From positions 988,865 through 1,052,864 of the forward strand of contig NZ_VTWS01000002.1 in the NCBI RefSeq assembly GCF_008727875.1: a stretch of 64,000 bases of DNA, in the 5' to 3' direction. Below are positions 33,934 to 42,304 of this stretch, piece after piece; position 1 is the stretch's first letter, and each line of letters begins with the position of its first letter. The notes beneath the pieces were generated by a model. That model had not been told where the DNA came from. It saw only the letters and a list, made by a program, of their open reading frames with translations, and ran no database searches. A program made the translations under genes and the position numbers. This DNA comes from Larkinella humicola. GTDB taxonomy: Bacteria > Bacteroidota > Bacteroidia > Cytophagales > Spirosomataceae.

Positions 33934-35961
33934 CTAGTTCAAAACGGTACTCTCTTCGGCGGTTTTGACATACTGCTGAACGTCTTCGGCCAGTAAAAGC
34001 CGTCGTTTCGCCAGATTCTGAGCCGCTTTCCGGACGGCCTCGACGTAGCCCGCGTGCGTTTGATACCGTTCCTGCAACGACAAGCGTGGATCGTTGGCCG
34101 ACGCGCGTTCCGCCTTGGTAACTTTAAACGGGATGTATTGCCCTGCCCCTTCGCACCCTTCATTTTCGCCAAAACCGGTTCGTCGCAGCGCCCAACCCGT
34201 GGTGGTCGCCACCGGAACCGCAACGGGCGGCAGTCGAATTCCGGCGATTTCATTGCCATCCTGATCCACTTTCGACACAAAATTGGCATACGTCGGTCGA
34301 TTCGCTACGCTGGGCGGGTAGTTGCCTACACTTCCCTGCGCGAAGGAGGTTATGAAATCAAGCTGGTAGCGCGTGGTGATGAGTCCGGTATACGTCACAC
34401 CCGGAATCGTCGGCCAGCCCAGATCAGCTTGCGGAATGACCCCGGTTTGCGAACCGGCCCGGGGAATCGCCACCACCGCCGTGCCGTTCGAGCGCCGGGG
34501 CACTTCACTGTCGGGCGGTTTTATCCCCTTCGTCACCCAATCGTCGAGCGCCATGAACAGTGCCCGCAGCAGCGGTTCGGCATTGGTTGGGTTCTGGACT
34601 TGCTGGCAGATGCCGCCGGTCGTGGCGTTTCCGGTGCCGTGCTGCGCACCCGAAACCAGAAAAAACCGCACATTTTCGGGATCGGGCAAATCATTTCCCT
34701 GCAAATCCGTGTGCAGTAACGAAGCGGCTTTTACCCAATATTCGTTGGCAGAATTGATCTCGAAGACTTTTGAACAGGTGTTGTTCACGGAACAGGCTGC
34801 CAGCCGACCAGCGGTTTTTCCGGTGAACGGGTCGGTCAAAACCGGGTAGGCAAACGGAAAAACCGCTTCCGGATACAAGTGATTCTGGCGGTTGCGCTCG
34901 GTGCGGGAAGGTTGGGCAAAGCGCACATTCAGGCCAATGCCGCTGCCGCCCCCGAGCCAGTTTTCCATGCCATCGATGACACGCCGGTTTTGCTCATCGG
35001 CATTGAAACCGAGCGTTTGGAAGTCGTTGAGATACCGGGCGGGTTGCGATAATGTATACGAAAAAGTGAACTGCACGTCGTCGGCCAGCGGATTCGGGTT
35101 GCCAAAATCGTCGGCTTTGGCGTAGCGCAGGAACGAAACGAAATCCCGCGTGGCCGCAAAGCCGATGCCGGCCACAATCGGGTCGCGGGCGGTGTAGGCA
35201 AACTCATAAATGGCACTCTGCCGAAAAACCGTTCCTTCGGGGACTAACCGAATCGTACGCTCGTTGGTGTATTCCCACCTGTCGGCGGGAATTACCGTTG
35301 GCGTGTCCGACAAACGGTCGCGCACAGTCAGCGTTGCCCGGGATTTGTCCAGACTGGCCGCCGGATACGCCAGCGCATACCGGGTCGACGTGGCATTGTC
35401 GAACGAAATGTATTCGTAGGAAGGGCCGGTGATGGGAGTTCCATCCGCCTGATTCACAACAGGAACGGTAATGGTCAGGTTGTTATTGGCAGAGGCCGCG
35501 GAAGGGTCCCAGCCGTTCCAGGCCAGGGTGTAGCCCCGGTTCATCAGGAAAGCGTCACCGGCCTCATCGGCTGTTGTCGGGTCGTTACCACCCCGGCTGT
35601 TGTTCAAGCCCCCGAACAGTTTCGCCCCCCGGTTGTTGACTTCCAGAAAAAGTTTGTGAGTACCGGTTTTCAGGTTGACCGGTTTCAGGATGTAAATATC
35701 CATCGCGTATTCCACCATTCCTTTGGCGTTGCGCGGGGCCAGCCGGATGTCGGTGATAACGGCATTAGGCGGGTGGTTCGGATCCAGTTGGCCGTAGGCT
35801 TTTCCCCGAAGTTTTTCGTAGGTTCCCACCGGTCCAAACACCCGCCCTTCGAACGCGGGCGACTGGCGGCTGGTGATTTCGATGCGGACAATCCGGGCCT
35901 GAAGGGGCAAGGCATGGACTACCAGCAGCAACAGAAGGAATCGATTCAGGCGAAGTCGCAC
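33934..35961 (-). CDS. Secreted alpha/beta-hydrolase domain protein (Abhydrolase_10-like)
   Basis: A 675-residue exported protein with a signal peptide (RFLLLLLVVHALPLQA). It begins with RIVRIEITSRQSPAFEGRVF and GPVGTYEKLRGKAYGQLDP, the recognisable start of the long alpha/beta-hydrolase family found in many soil bacteria and annotated only as alpha/beta hydrolase domain-containing protein. No textbook GxSxG nucleophile elbow is obvious; the family's active residues are not well defined. It is the first gene of a two-gene tandem with the TIM-barrel glycosidase. The function is unknown; esterase activity on a plant-derived substrate is a guess from context. The 260 bp upstream of it holds no gene that I recognise. 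Confidence 0.75.
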   Translation of the reverse strand: MRLRLNRFLLLLLVVHALPLQARIVRIEITSRQSPAFEGRVFGPVGTYEKLRGKAYGQLDPNHPPNAVITDIRLAPRNAKGMVEYAMDIYILKPVNLKTGTHKLFLEVNNRGAKLFGGLNNSRGGNDPTTADEAGDAFLMNRGYTLAWNGWDPSAASANNNLTITVPVVNQADGTPITGPSYEYISFDNATSTRYALAYPAASLDKSRATLTVRDRLSDTPTVIPADRWEYTNERTIRLVPEGTVFRQSAIYEFAYTARDPIVAGIGFAATRDFVSFLRYAKADDFGNPNPLADDVQFTFSYTLSQPARYLNDFQTLGFNADEQNRRVIDGMENWLGGGSGIGLNVRFAQPSRTERNRQNHLYPEAVFPFAYPVLTDPFTGKTAGRLAACSVNNTCSKVFEINSANEYWVKAASLLHTDLQGNDLPDPENVRFFLVSGAQHGTGNATTGGICQQVQNPTNAEPLLRALFMALDDWVTKGIKPPDSEVPRRSNGTAVVAIPRAGSQTGVIPQADLGWPTIPGVTYTGLITTRYQLDFITSFAQGSVGNYPPSVANRPTYANFVSKVDQDGNEIAGIRLPPVAVPVATTTGWALRRTGFGENEGCEGAGQYIPFKVTKAERASANDPRLSLQERYQTHAGYVEAVRKAAQNLAKRRLLLAEDVQQYVKTAEESTVLN

Positions 35962-36220
35962 GGCGGAAGGAGGTTACGGTTAACGACAAAGTAAAGACGC
36001 CATCGACCGGATCATACCCACGGATTCGCTTGCCGCGCGTGAATTAACGGCAATTCTTTTTTCCGGACCAAACCCGCCAACCGAAAGCCGTCTTTCGATC
36101 CGTCGGGAGGGCTTTTAAAACTCGTCAGACGGCCTCCCTCTTTTGTGTGAACGGTTTTCCATTGCTCTGAAAATGAGCGAACTTGGACACATTTCCACAA
36201 GTTTCTAAACCTTCCCCTTC

Positions 36221-37054
36221 ATGCAACCATTACAGCTCAACTCCTCCGGCGCAGACGTCGTCCGGCTCCAGGAAAAACTGAAAGCCCTGGGTTTCAACCC
36301 CGGCAAAATCGACGGCGATTTCGGGACCGGCACCGAAGCTGCCGTTATCGCGTTTCAGCGGAGCGAAGGATTACTGGCCGATGGCATCGTTGGTCTCAAA
36401 ACCCTGCGGGCACTCGGTTTTGAACCCACACCCGAAGCCGTGGCCGCCGACTCCGTGCTGCCGCAGATCACCGTGGGCGTGGTGTCCCGGATGTTTCCGC
36501 TTACCCCCCTCGACAACATCAAAAAGCACCTCCCCTTCGTGCTTGACGCCCTGAAAAAGCAGGACCTCACCGACCGCAACATGGTGCTCATGGCTCTATC
36601 GACCATTCGGGCCGAAACCGCCAGTTTCAAACCCATCGACGAAGGCAAATCGCGCTTCAACACATCGCCGGGCGGAAAACCGTTCGACCTGTACGACAAC
36701 CGGCGGGATTTGGGCAATCAGGGGCCGCCCGACGGCGACCGGTTCAAGGGCCGGGGCTTCATCCAGCTCACCGGCCGCAGCAACTACCAGTCGATTGGAA
36801 GAGAGCTGGGTGTCGATCTAATCGGAAATCCGGCGCTGGCCAACAAACCCGACGTAGCAGCGGCCATTCTGGCGCTTTTCCTGAAACGGAAAGAACGACA
36901 AATCAAGGAAGCACTGCTCGAAAACGATCTTAGGCAGGCGCGTAAACTCGTCAACGGCGGGAGCCACGGACTGGCGGAATTTACGGCGGCCTTCCGCATC
37001 GGTGAGAGCCTTTTGCCGGTAAAACCGGTGCAACTGGTTGTGTCGGTAACTTAA
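36221..37054 (+). CDS. Peptidoglycan-binding domain plus GH19 lysozyme/chitinase-like enzyme
   Basis: A 277-residue protein. Residues about 3-66 form a PG_binding_1 domain (VVRLQEKLKALGF, DGDFGTGTEAAVIAFQ), and about 85-265 a GH19-like domain with catalytic Glu candidates in IRAETASF (Glu132) and PIDEGKSRF (Glu141), plus the signature KGRGFIQLTGRSNY. GH19 enzymes of this type are peptidoglycan muramidases or endolysins. There is no signal peptide: the protein starts directly with the binding domain. It therefore needs a holin-like route, a contractile-injection system or lysis to reach the wall. No phage genes surround it. Confidence 0.85.
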   Translation: MQPLQLNSSGADVVRLQEKLKALGFNPGKIDGDFGTGTEAAVIAFQRSEGLLADGIVGLKTLRALGFEPTPEAVAADSVLPQITVGVVSRMFPLTPLDNIKKHLPFVLDALKKQDLTDRNMVLMALSTIRAETASFKPIDEGKSRFNTSPGGKPFDLYDNRRDLGNQGPPDGDRFKGRGFIQLTGRSNYQSIGRELGVDLIGNPALANKPDVAAAILALFLKRKERQIKEALLENDLRQARKLVNGGSHGLAEFTAAFRIGESLLPVKPVQLVVSVT

Positions 37055-37067
37055 AACTGGCGCTGTC

Positions 37068-37085
37068 GCGTGCCTTACGGCACGC
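37068..37085. terminator. Short hairpin between the convergent GH19 and antiporter genes
   Basis: Arms GCGTGCC (37068-37074) and GGCACGC (37079-37085) form a 7-bp stem with a 4-nt loop 14 bp after the GH19 stop codon. No T run follows, so terminator function is weakly supported. Confidence 0.35.
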
Positions 37086-37224
37086 TGCGGACAGAGGAGA
37101 AAACTACTTTCTACCGACGCTACGCTGTTAAGCTCCTAACGAATCAGAGGTCGGATAGCACTTCGGCTAATGCTCTGCTGTTGAGCCCTTAACGGGACAA
37201 AGAGCGGATTGAAAACGGATGTCG

Positions 37225-38811
37225 TTACCGAATCGCGTGATTGCTTTTCTCCTCTTCCAGATCGAGCTGCGCTTCTATTTTCCGGATCACGTCCACGTCG
37301 AACTCTTCCTGGTGCCGGAGCCGCTCCAGTTCCTGGCGCTTGATGCGGTGCAAACGGGCCAGGGCGTCGTTGTAGTCAGTCAGCAACGGGTCGTCGCGGT
37401 CGGAAGAAACGTATTGATTCAGGAGTAAACCGCTTTCCAGCCGGTTTTTCAAATTGACCAGCAGGTGGTTGTCCGCGATGGTATACTGTTGTGTTAGTTC
37501 CCGCAATGCCGCTTCATGCAACTGGCGGTTGATGGTGGCTTCCTGTTTTTCTTCGGCCAGGCGCGGAATCAGTTCTTTCGGATGAACCCAGCGGATGACC
37601 AGCGGCAACGTCAGTCCCTGCAACACCAGCGTCACCAGAATCACCACGAACGTAATGAACAAAATCAGGGATCGCTCGGGAAATGGGCCACCCGAGGGCA
37701 GGGTTAACGGAATGGAGAGGGCGGCTGCCAGCGAAACGACGCCCCGCATGCCCGCCCACCCCAGCACGACGGGGCCCCGCCAACCCACATTCCGAACCGC
37801 AACGGGAATAAACCGCCCTACGATTTCGGTAAATACCATGGCAAACTGCGCAAACACCAGCCGAACGACGATAACCAGGGCCGATATGGCCAGACCGTAG
37901 CCAATTGCATCCGCCAGCGAATGGCCATCCAGCTCTTTTACCACCACGGACAATTCCAGGCCAATCAACACAAACACCAGCCCGTTGATGATAAAAATGA
38001 CGGTGGCCCACATCGCCAGCCCCTGCACCCGCTCCGTGTGGTTGAGCAGCCGCGAGCTGTGGTTTGACAGAAACAGCCCTCCGCTCACAACCGCAATGAC
38101 TCCTGAGTAATGAAACTGCTCCGCGGTCAGGTACATGATGTAAGGTGCAATGAACGTCAGCAGGATCGTGATTCGGGGCTGAATGGATAACCAGCGGTGG
38201 ATTGCGTAAAATACACCCGCCACCGCCAGGCCGATCACCGCGCCCATGACCGTCACCATAACGAAATTCAGGCCGACCTCCTGCCAGACGAAGGTTCCCG
38301 AAATAACCGTTGCCATGGCAAACCGGAAAACCACCAGGCTGGACGCATCATTAATCAGGCTTTCGCCTTCCAGAATGCTCAGGGTACTTTTGGGAACGTT
38401 GACGCCTTTCAGCACCGACGTCGCGGCCACGGCATCCGGGGGAGAGATAATACCGCCCAGTAAAAAGCCCAACGCCAGCGTAAAACCGGGAATGAGGGCG
38501 GTTGAGGCATAGGCCACTGCCGTGGCCGTCAGCACAACCAGCCCGAAGGCCAGCACCAGCACGATCCGTCGCCAGCGCCAGAGTTCGCGCCAGGACATGA
38601 ACCAGGCGGCTTCGTAGAGCAAGGGGGGCAGAAATACCAGAAAGATCAGGTCCGGTTCAATGGTCAGCGTCGGCACACCCGGAATCAGGCTGGTCAACAG
38701 ACCGCCCATTACCAGAAAAATGGGTGTAGGAATCCGCAGCCGTTGCGCCAGGGTAGCGAGCAGGGCCATGCCCAGCAATAAAGTCAGTCCGAGGAAAACC
38801 AGATCACGCAT
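37225..38811 (-). CDS. Na+/H+ antiporter, CPA1 (NhaP/NHE-like) family
   Basis: A 528-residue inner-membrane antiporter with about 12 hydrophobic segments over residues 1-400 and a hydrophilic, coiled-coil-rich cytoplasmic tail of about 115 residues (EEKQEATINRQLHE, RLHRIKRQELERLRHQEEF). CPA1 hallmarks are IISPPDAVAATSVLKG, with the acidic residue used for ion exchange, LSILEGESLINDASSLVVF, and WAGMRGVVSLAAAL. The ATG at 38811 is chosen over one 17 codons upstream because the first membrane helix begins right after it. It exchanges Na+ or K+ for H+ to keep internal pH. It stands alone between convergent and divergent neighbours. Confidence 0.92.
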   Translation of the reverse strand: MRDLVFLGLTLLLGMALLATLAQRLRIPTPIFLVMGGLLTSLIPGVPTLTIEPDLIFLVFLPPLLYEAAWFMSWRELWRWRRIVLVLAFGLVVLTATAVAYASTALIPGFTLALGFLLGGIISPPDAVAATSVLKGVNVPKSTLSILEGESLINDASSLVVFRFAMATVISGTFVWQEVGLNFVMVTVMGAVIGLAVAGVFYAIHRWLSIQPRITILLTFIAPYIMYLTAEQFHYSGVIAVVSGGLFLSNHSSRLLNHTERVQGLAMWATVIFIINGLVFVLIGLELSVVVKELDGHSLADAIGYGLAISALVIVVRLVFAQFAMVFTEIVGRFIPVAVRNVGWRGPVVLGWAGMRGVVSLAAALSIPLTLPSGGPFPERSLILFITFVVILVTLVLQGLTLPLVIRWVHPKELIPRLAEEKQEATINRQLHEAALRELTQQYTIADNHLLVNLKNRLESGLLLNQYVSSDRDDPLLTDYNDALARLHRIKRQELERLRHQEEFDVDVIRKIEAQLDLEEEKSNHAIR

Positions 38812-38933
38812 GGGGAATGAGTTAGTCGAATGGGCGGGGAGACACCCAAAGTCGGTGTCCACAAATTACGCCGTCCTGATCGATCTTCCAAGCGACTCAA
38901 CCCGTCTTCCGGTCGGTTTGCGCAAAAACCGCC

Positions 38934-39545
38934 TTAAGCAGCCACCACGGAATCGCTCAACAGCACCCGCTCCAGATGGGCTAAATACCGGTGGCGATCC
39001 CGTTCGATGTTCGCATTCTTTTCCACGTCGTGAAAGTGCAGCCCTTCCAGCGGCTCCATCCCCGTGAAAGCATTCATCCGATGAAAACCAAACATAACAC
39101 CTTCATCGACACTTTTTTGATTGAAAAACTCGCCGGGCAGCGTGAAGGCTTCCTCCGGCGCATTCCAGCTCGTGGTGAGCATATACTGCCGCCCCTGAAG
39201 CGTTCCGCCCGTGCCGTAGTTGATGGCTGGATTTTTCCGCGAACGACCGTCGCTGACGTAAATGCCCTGCTGGTGACCCGCCGTAAACACGACGTCGATG
39301 TACTCCTTCAGCCGGTGGGGGACCTGAAACCACCAGACCGGCGTGTGGTAAATCACCACATCCGCCCAGACGTATTTTTTCACTTCTTCAACCGGGTCGT
39401 AATCCTCGTTGACGTTGGTCACTTTTACGGCAAAATCAGGATGCTGACGCAGAAAATCGACGGTCCAGCCCGTCAGCGTCTGGTTGAATGCCCCGCCCGA
39501 ATGAGCAAATTTTTGACCGCCATTGATCACAAATATATTCTTCAT
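38934..39545 (-). CDS. mdaB: NAD(P)H-dependent quinone reductase, MdaB-like flavodoxin fold
   Basis: A 203-residue cytoplasmic flavoprotein. IFVINGGQKFAHSGGAFNQ is the N-terminal FMN/FAD-binding loop of MdaB-type enzymes, VIYHTPVWWFQVPHRLKEY the conserved second block, and GTGGTLQGRQYMLTTSWNAP the third. MdaB reduces quinones by two electrons and protects against oxidative stress. The ATG at 39545 begins the fold; an upstream start would add 17 residues that include the promoter region. It diverges from a LysR-type regulator gene, a classical regulator-target pair. A -7 element (TACTTTTG) lies 24 bp upstream. Confidence 0.9.
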   Translation of the reverse strand: MKNIFVINGGQKFAHSGGAFNQTLTGWTVDFLRQHPDFAVKVTNVNEDYDPVEEVKKYVWADVVIYHTPVWWFQVPHRLKEYIDVVFTAGHQQGIYVSDGRSRKNPAINYGTGGTLQGRQYMLTTSWNAPEEAFTLPGEFFNQKSVDEGVMFGFHRMNAFTGMEPLEGLHFHDVEKNANIERDRHRYLAHLERVLLSDSVVAA

Positions 39546-39569
39546 GGGTGTTTTTCGTTTATGTCGATG

Positions 39570-39577
39570 CAAAAGTA
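39570..39577 (-). promoter_or_regulatory. Candidate -7 promoter element of the quinone reductase gene
   Basis: TACTTTTG on the minus strand matches the Bacteroidota -7 consensus, 24 bp ahead of the ATG at 39545. It is one of two back-to-back -7 elements in the 96-bp divergent region shared with the LysR gene. Confidence 0.5.
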
Positions 39578-39592
39578 ATGGCCCTACCAGTA

Positions 39593-39632
39593 TCATAAAA
39601 ATAAGTTAAATAGTAGCTTTGCATCATAAAAC
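39593..39632. promoter_or_regulatory. Divergent LysR control region with repeated ATCATAAAA words
   Basis: The word ATCATAAAA occurs at 39593-39601 and again at 39624-39632, 31 bp apart (three helical turns), flanking a -7 element TAGCTTTG (39614-39621) for the lysR gene. Same-phase repeats on one face of the helix would suit a tetrameric LysR protein. This is a candidate operator, not a proven one. Confidence 0.4.
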
Positions 39633-39641
39633 TGATAGATC

Positions 39642-40544
39642 ATGATTGCCAATCTGGAATGGTTTCGGACGTTCAAGGCCATCTGCGAAACCGGCTCGCT
39701 GACCGCAGCGGCCCAGGCCCTGTATATTTCACAACCGGGCGTCAGCCTGCACCTGAATTCGCTGGAAGCCCACACGGGCTACAAACTCTTCGACCGGGCA
39801 GCCCGGAAAATGGTGCCGACGGAACGCGGAAAAGTCATGTATAATTTCATTCTGGAGCCCATCAGCAAGCTCGAAGCCGCCGAACAGCAGTTTCACAAAA
39901 GCTCCAGAACCGGCAGGGCAACCATCAGCATCGGCATGTGCTTCGAGACGTTTCAATTTACGCTGGAACCGCACATCGCCACGTTGCCGTTCAACGTCAT
40001 CATCAAGTTTGGGGAATACACCGAAATGCAGCACGATCTGGACAAAGGCTTGCTGGATCTGATCATTACACCCCAGAAAGGCACGCAAACCAACCTCACG
40101 TACCAGCCGTTTTCAAAAGAGCGGATTGTGCTGATCGGGGGTGCGCGGTCGCAAACCGCCGAACTGGACTCATTGCTGAAACAGAAAAAGTTTGGCGAAG
40201 CCGAGGTCTGGTTGAAACAGCAGGTCTGGTACAGCACAGCCGCCGACATGGATCATCTCAGGCGGTTCTGGCACCTGAATTTCAACCGTCACCCGGATTT
40301 CAAGCCCAACTACATTGTGCCAAACATCTGTTCCATTGTGCGGTGTCTGAGCGACCGGGAGGGCTTTTCGATCATTCCGGATTTTCTGTGCCGGGACGAG
40401 ATGGATCGGGGGCTGGTGAAACTGGTTTGGGAAGGAACGAACGTCATTGAAAACACGCTGTATTTTGGCACCCGAAAGAAGACCATCTATACCGACGAAA
40501 TCAGCCGGATTCAGCAGATTTTTGAGAAGAATGCGGTTATCTGA
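39642..40544 (+). CDS. LysR-family transcriptional regulator
   Basis: A 300-residue regulator. The N-terminal helix-turn-helix is typical (ICETGSLTAAAQALYISQPG, SVSLHLN-like segment, about residues 12-62), and the rest is a two-lobed periplasmic-binding-protein-like effector domain that senses a small molecule. It diverges from the quinone reductase gene with 96 bp between start codons, and the space holds -7 elements for both genes. Control of that gene is therefore likely, with a quinone or electrophile as a plausible inducer (inference). Confidence 0.92.
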   Translation: MIANLEWFRTFKAICETGSLTAAAQALYISQPGVSLHLNSLEAHTGYKLFDRAARKMVPTERGKVMYNFILEPISKLEAAEQQFHKSSRTGRATISIGMCFETFQFTLEPHIATLPFNVIIKFGEYTEMQHDLDKGLLDLIITPQKGTQTNLTYQPFSKERIVLIGGARSQTAELDSLLKQKKFGEAEVWLKQQVWYSTAADMDHLRRFWHLNFNRHPDFKPNYIVPNICSIVRCLSDREGFSIIPDFLCRDEMDRGLVKLVWEGTNVIENTLYFGTRKKTIYTDEISRIQQIFEKNAVI

Positions 40545-40558
40545 CGTCTGTCCGAAAG

Positions 40559-41953
40559 CTATTCCACAATCAACTTGATCTTCCGGCTCTTGGTGCGGCT
40601 GCGCAGCCAGTTTTCGATGCGCTTTTTTTCGGCGGGCCGGTGTCGGCGGCTAAATTTGGCGTAAACCAGTAAAACCGTATCCGGGCGGTTGCCGGTGCGG
40701 CTCATGACAAGCGACCGGGCGGCTGTGAACGTCTGCACGTCGGGCATGAGGGTTTTGAGTTCGTCGCGCAAATCGGCCACCGGCAAATGGGCCGATTGCG
40801 TGGCTTCAATGTAATTCCGGAGCGAATCGATCGTCTGGTCTTTGCGGGCAATCGACCCCTGGCTGTATTTGATGATCTGATCGGTGACGGTAGACGTAAT
40901 GGTGTTGACATCAACTTCCGCATCTTTCAAAGCTCCCTGTCTGATGATCAGGGACGTATTTCCCAACCCGTAGGCTGGCAACTTGGCTTTCAGGAGCTGA
41001 ATCGAGTCGGGTGGCAGCGGTTCTCCCACCACCATGAGCTCGATACGGCTTCCATCCGGCTGGTAACGCGCTGTGTAATTGACCACCTGTCGATACTGAA
41101 AATTGCCCTCATTGGTCACAAACCGCTTGGCCGACTGCTCGAAGATGGTTTTCCGAACAATCTGGTAGCCCAGGTACGTGCTGGGAACGAGCACCACCAG
41201 CACAGCCGCCAGAATGGTGTTTTTAACCCGTCGTTCGATGGCCGCGCTGGGGTATTCTTTCTGGTTATACCCCAAAAGCCGAACGATCAGAAACGTCGCC
41301 AGGCTGATGCAAACGCCGTTGATCAGGAACATGTAAAAGGCCCGAACGAAATACGACAGATTCCCGTGAGCGATCCCGTAACCAGCCGTGCACAAGGGCG
41401 GCATTAAAGCCGTAGCAATGGCCACACCCAGAATTACGTTGCTGACTTTATCCCGGCGCGAACCTGCGACAATTCCCGCCAGGCCACCCAGAAAAGCGAT
41501 AATGGCATCCCAGATGGTGGGCGAGGTCCGAGCCAGCAATTCGGATTGGGCCACCTGCAACGGGCTGATCAGAAAGTACAGCGAGGACGTAATGAGGCTA
41601 ATGATGGCAGCAATGGACAGGTTCTTGAACGCTCGTTTGATCAAATCCAGGTCGTTGATGCCCACGCCCAACCCAATGCCCATAATCGGACCCATCAGGG
41701 GAGAGATCAACATGGCTCCAAAAAGAAACGAGAGGGAGTTAACATCCAACCCGATGGAAGCAATCAGAATAGCAAAAATAAGTGCCCACAGATTGGTGCC
41801 CCGGAATTCTATTCCCCGGCTGATGGCCTGAATGATTTCATTTTCGTCCGCTTTATCCTCATCCAGACTGAACCGGTCACGGATGAAATGGCGGATGGTA
41901 TCCCAGGTCGAACTTCGTTCTTTTCGGGCTTGATTCCGCTCTTCGGTTAACAT
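40559..41953 (-). CDS. DUF389 family membrane protein
   Basis: A 464-residue inner-membrane protein of the DUF389 (TIGR00341-like) family. After a charged N-terminal segment, six or so hydrophobic helices lie at about residues 55-285. The family hallmark LSFLFGAMLISPLMGPIMGI is followed by the conserved run IIAFLGGLAGIVAGSRRDK and ILGVAIATALMPPLCTAGYG. A C-terminal soluble domain of about 180 residues follows. The ATG at 41953 is preferred because the longer reading begins with TTG. The biochemical role is unknown; members are annotated only as hydrophobic-domain proteins. The gene is tail-to-tail with lysR (14 bp) and diverges from the ClC gene. Confidence 0.85.
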   Translation of the reverse strand: MLTEERNQARKERSSTWDTIRHFIRDRFSLDEDKADENEIIQAISRGIEFRGTNLWALIFAILIASIGLDVNSLSFLFGAMLISPLMGPIMGIGLGVGINDLDLIKRAFKNLSIAAIISLITSSLYFLISPLQVAQSELLARTSPTIWDAIIAFLGGLAGIVAGSRRDKVSNVILGVAIATALMPPLCTAGYGIAHGNLSYFVRAFYMFLINGVCISLATFLIVRLLGYNQKEYPSAAIERRVKNTILAAVLVVLVPSTYLGYQIVRKTIFEQSAKRFVTNEGNFQYRQVVNYTARYQPDGSRIELMVVGEPLPPDSIQLLKAKLPAYGLGNTSLIIRQGALKDAEVDVNTITSTVTDQIIKYSQGSIARKDQTIDSLRNYIEATQSAHLPVADLRDELKTLMPDVQTFTAARSLVMSRTGNRPDTVLLVYAKFSRRHRPAEKKRIENWLRSRTKSRKIKLIVE

Positions 41954-42304
41954 AACGTCGGTAGGTTTAGGAGCTAATCTGATGCTTTCCGGTTTTCTCA
42001 ATAAGAAGATGACACCAGAACCGGGTTGAATCTATTTTAAAAAACGCAATTTTTATTCCAAAAAACCGGGTTCTAAGCAAAATCTAATCCGGTATTAAGG
42101 TCTGCCTAATCGGTGTTCGACAGCTTTGGCGGTCATCACCAGCCCACCGTTTCGGGTCGTAGATCAAAAAAAACAGGTTGGTAAACCGCTTTCAGCAACG
42201 CATCAGGACTTGGCCCAATGAATAACTTATTGGATTGGAAAGCGTTTAAAATTCGTTCTTTTTCAAGCTTTATTAAAAAGACCGTCGGAACGTTTCTATT
42301 GTTG
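41954..42304. other. Intergenic gap between DUF389 and ClC genes
   Basis: About 350 bp of divergent leader. It is AT-richer than the flanking genes, with runs such as CTATTTTAAAAAACGC and CAAAAAACC. I see no palindrome, promoter consensus or open frame that I would defend. A reading from 42218 extends the ClC protein by 29 residues, but these are poorly conserved in character. Confidence 0.4.
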
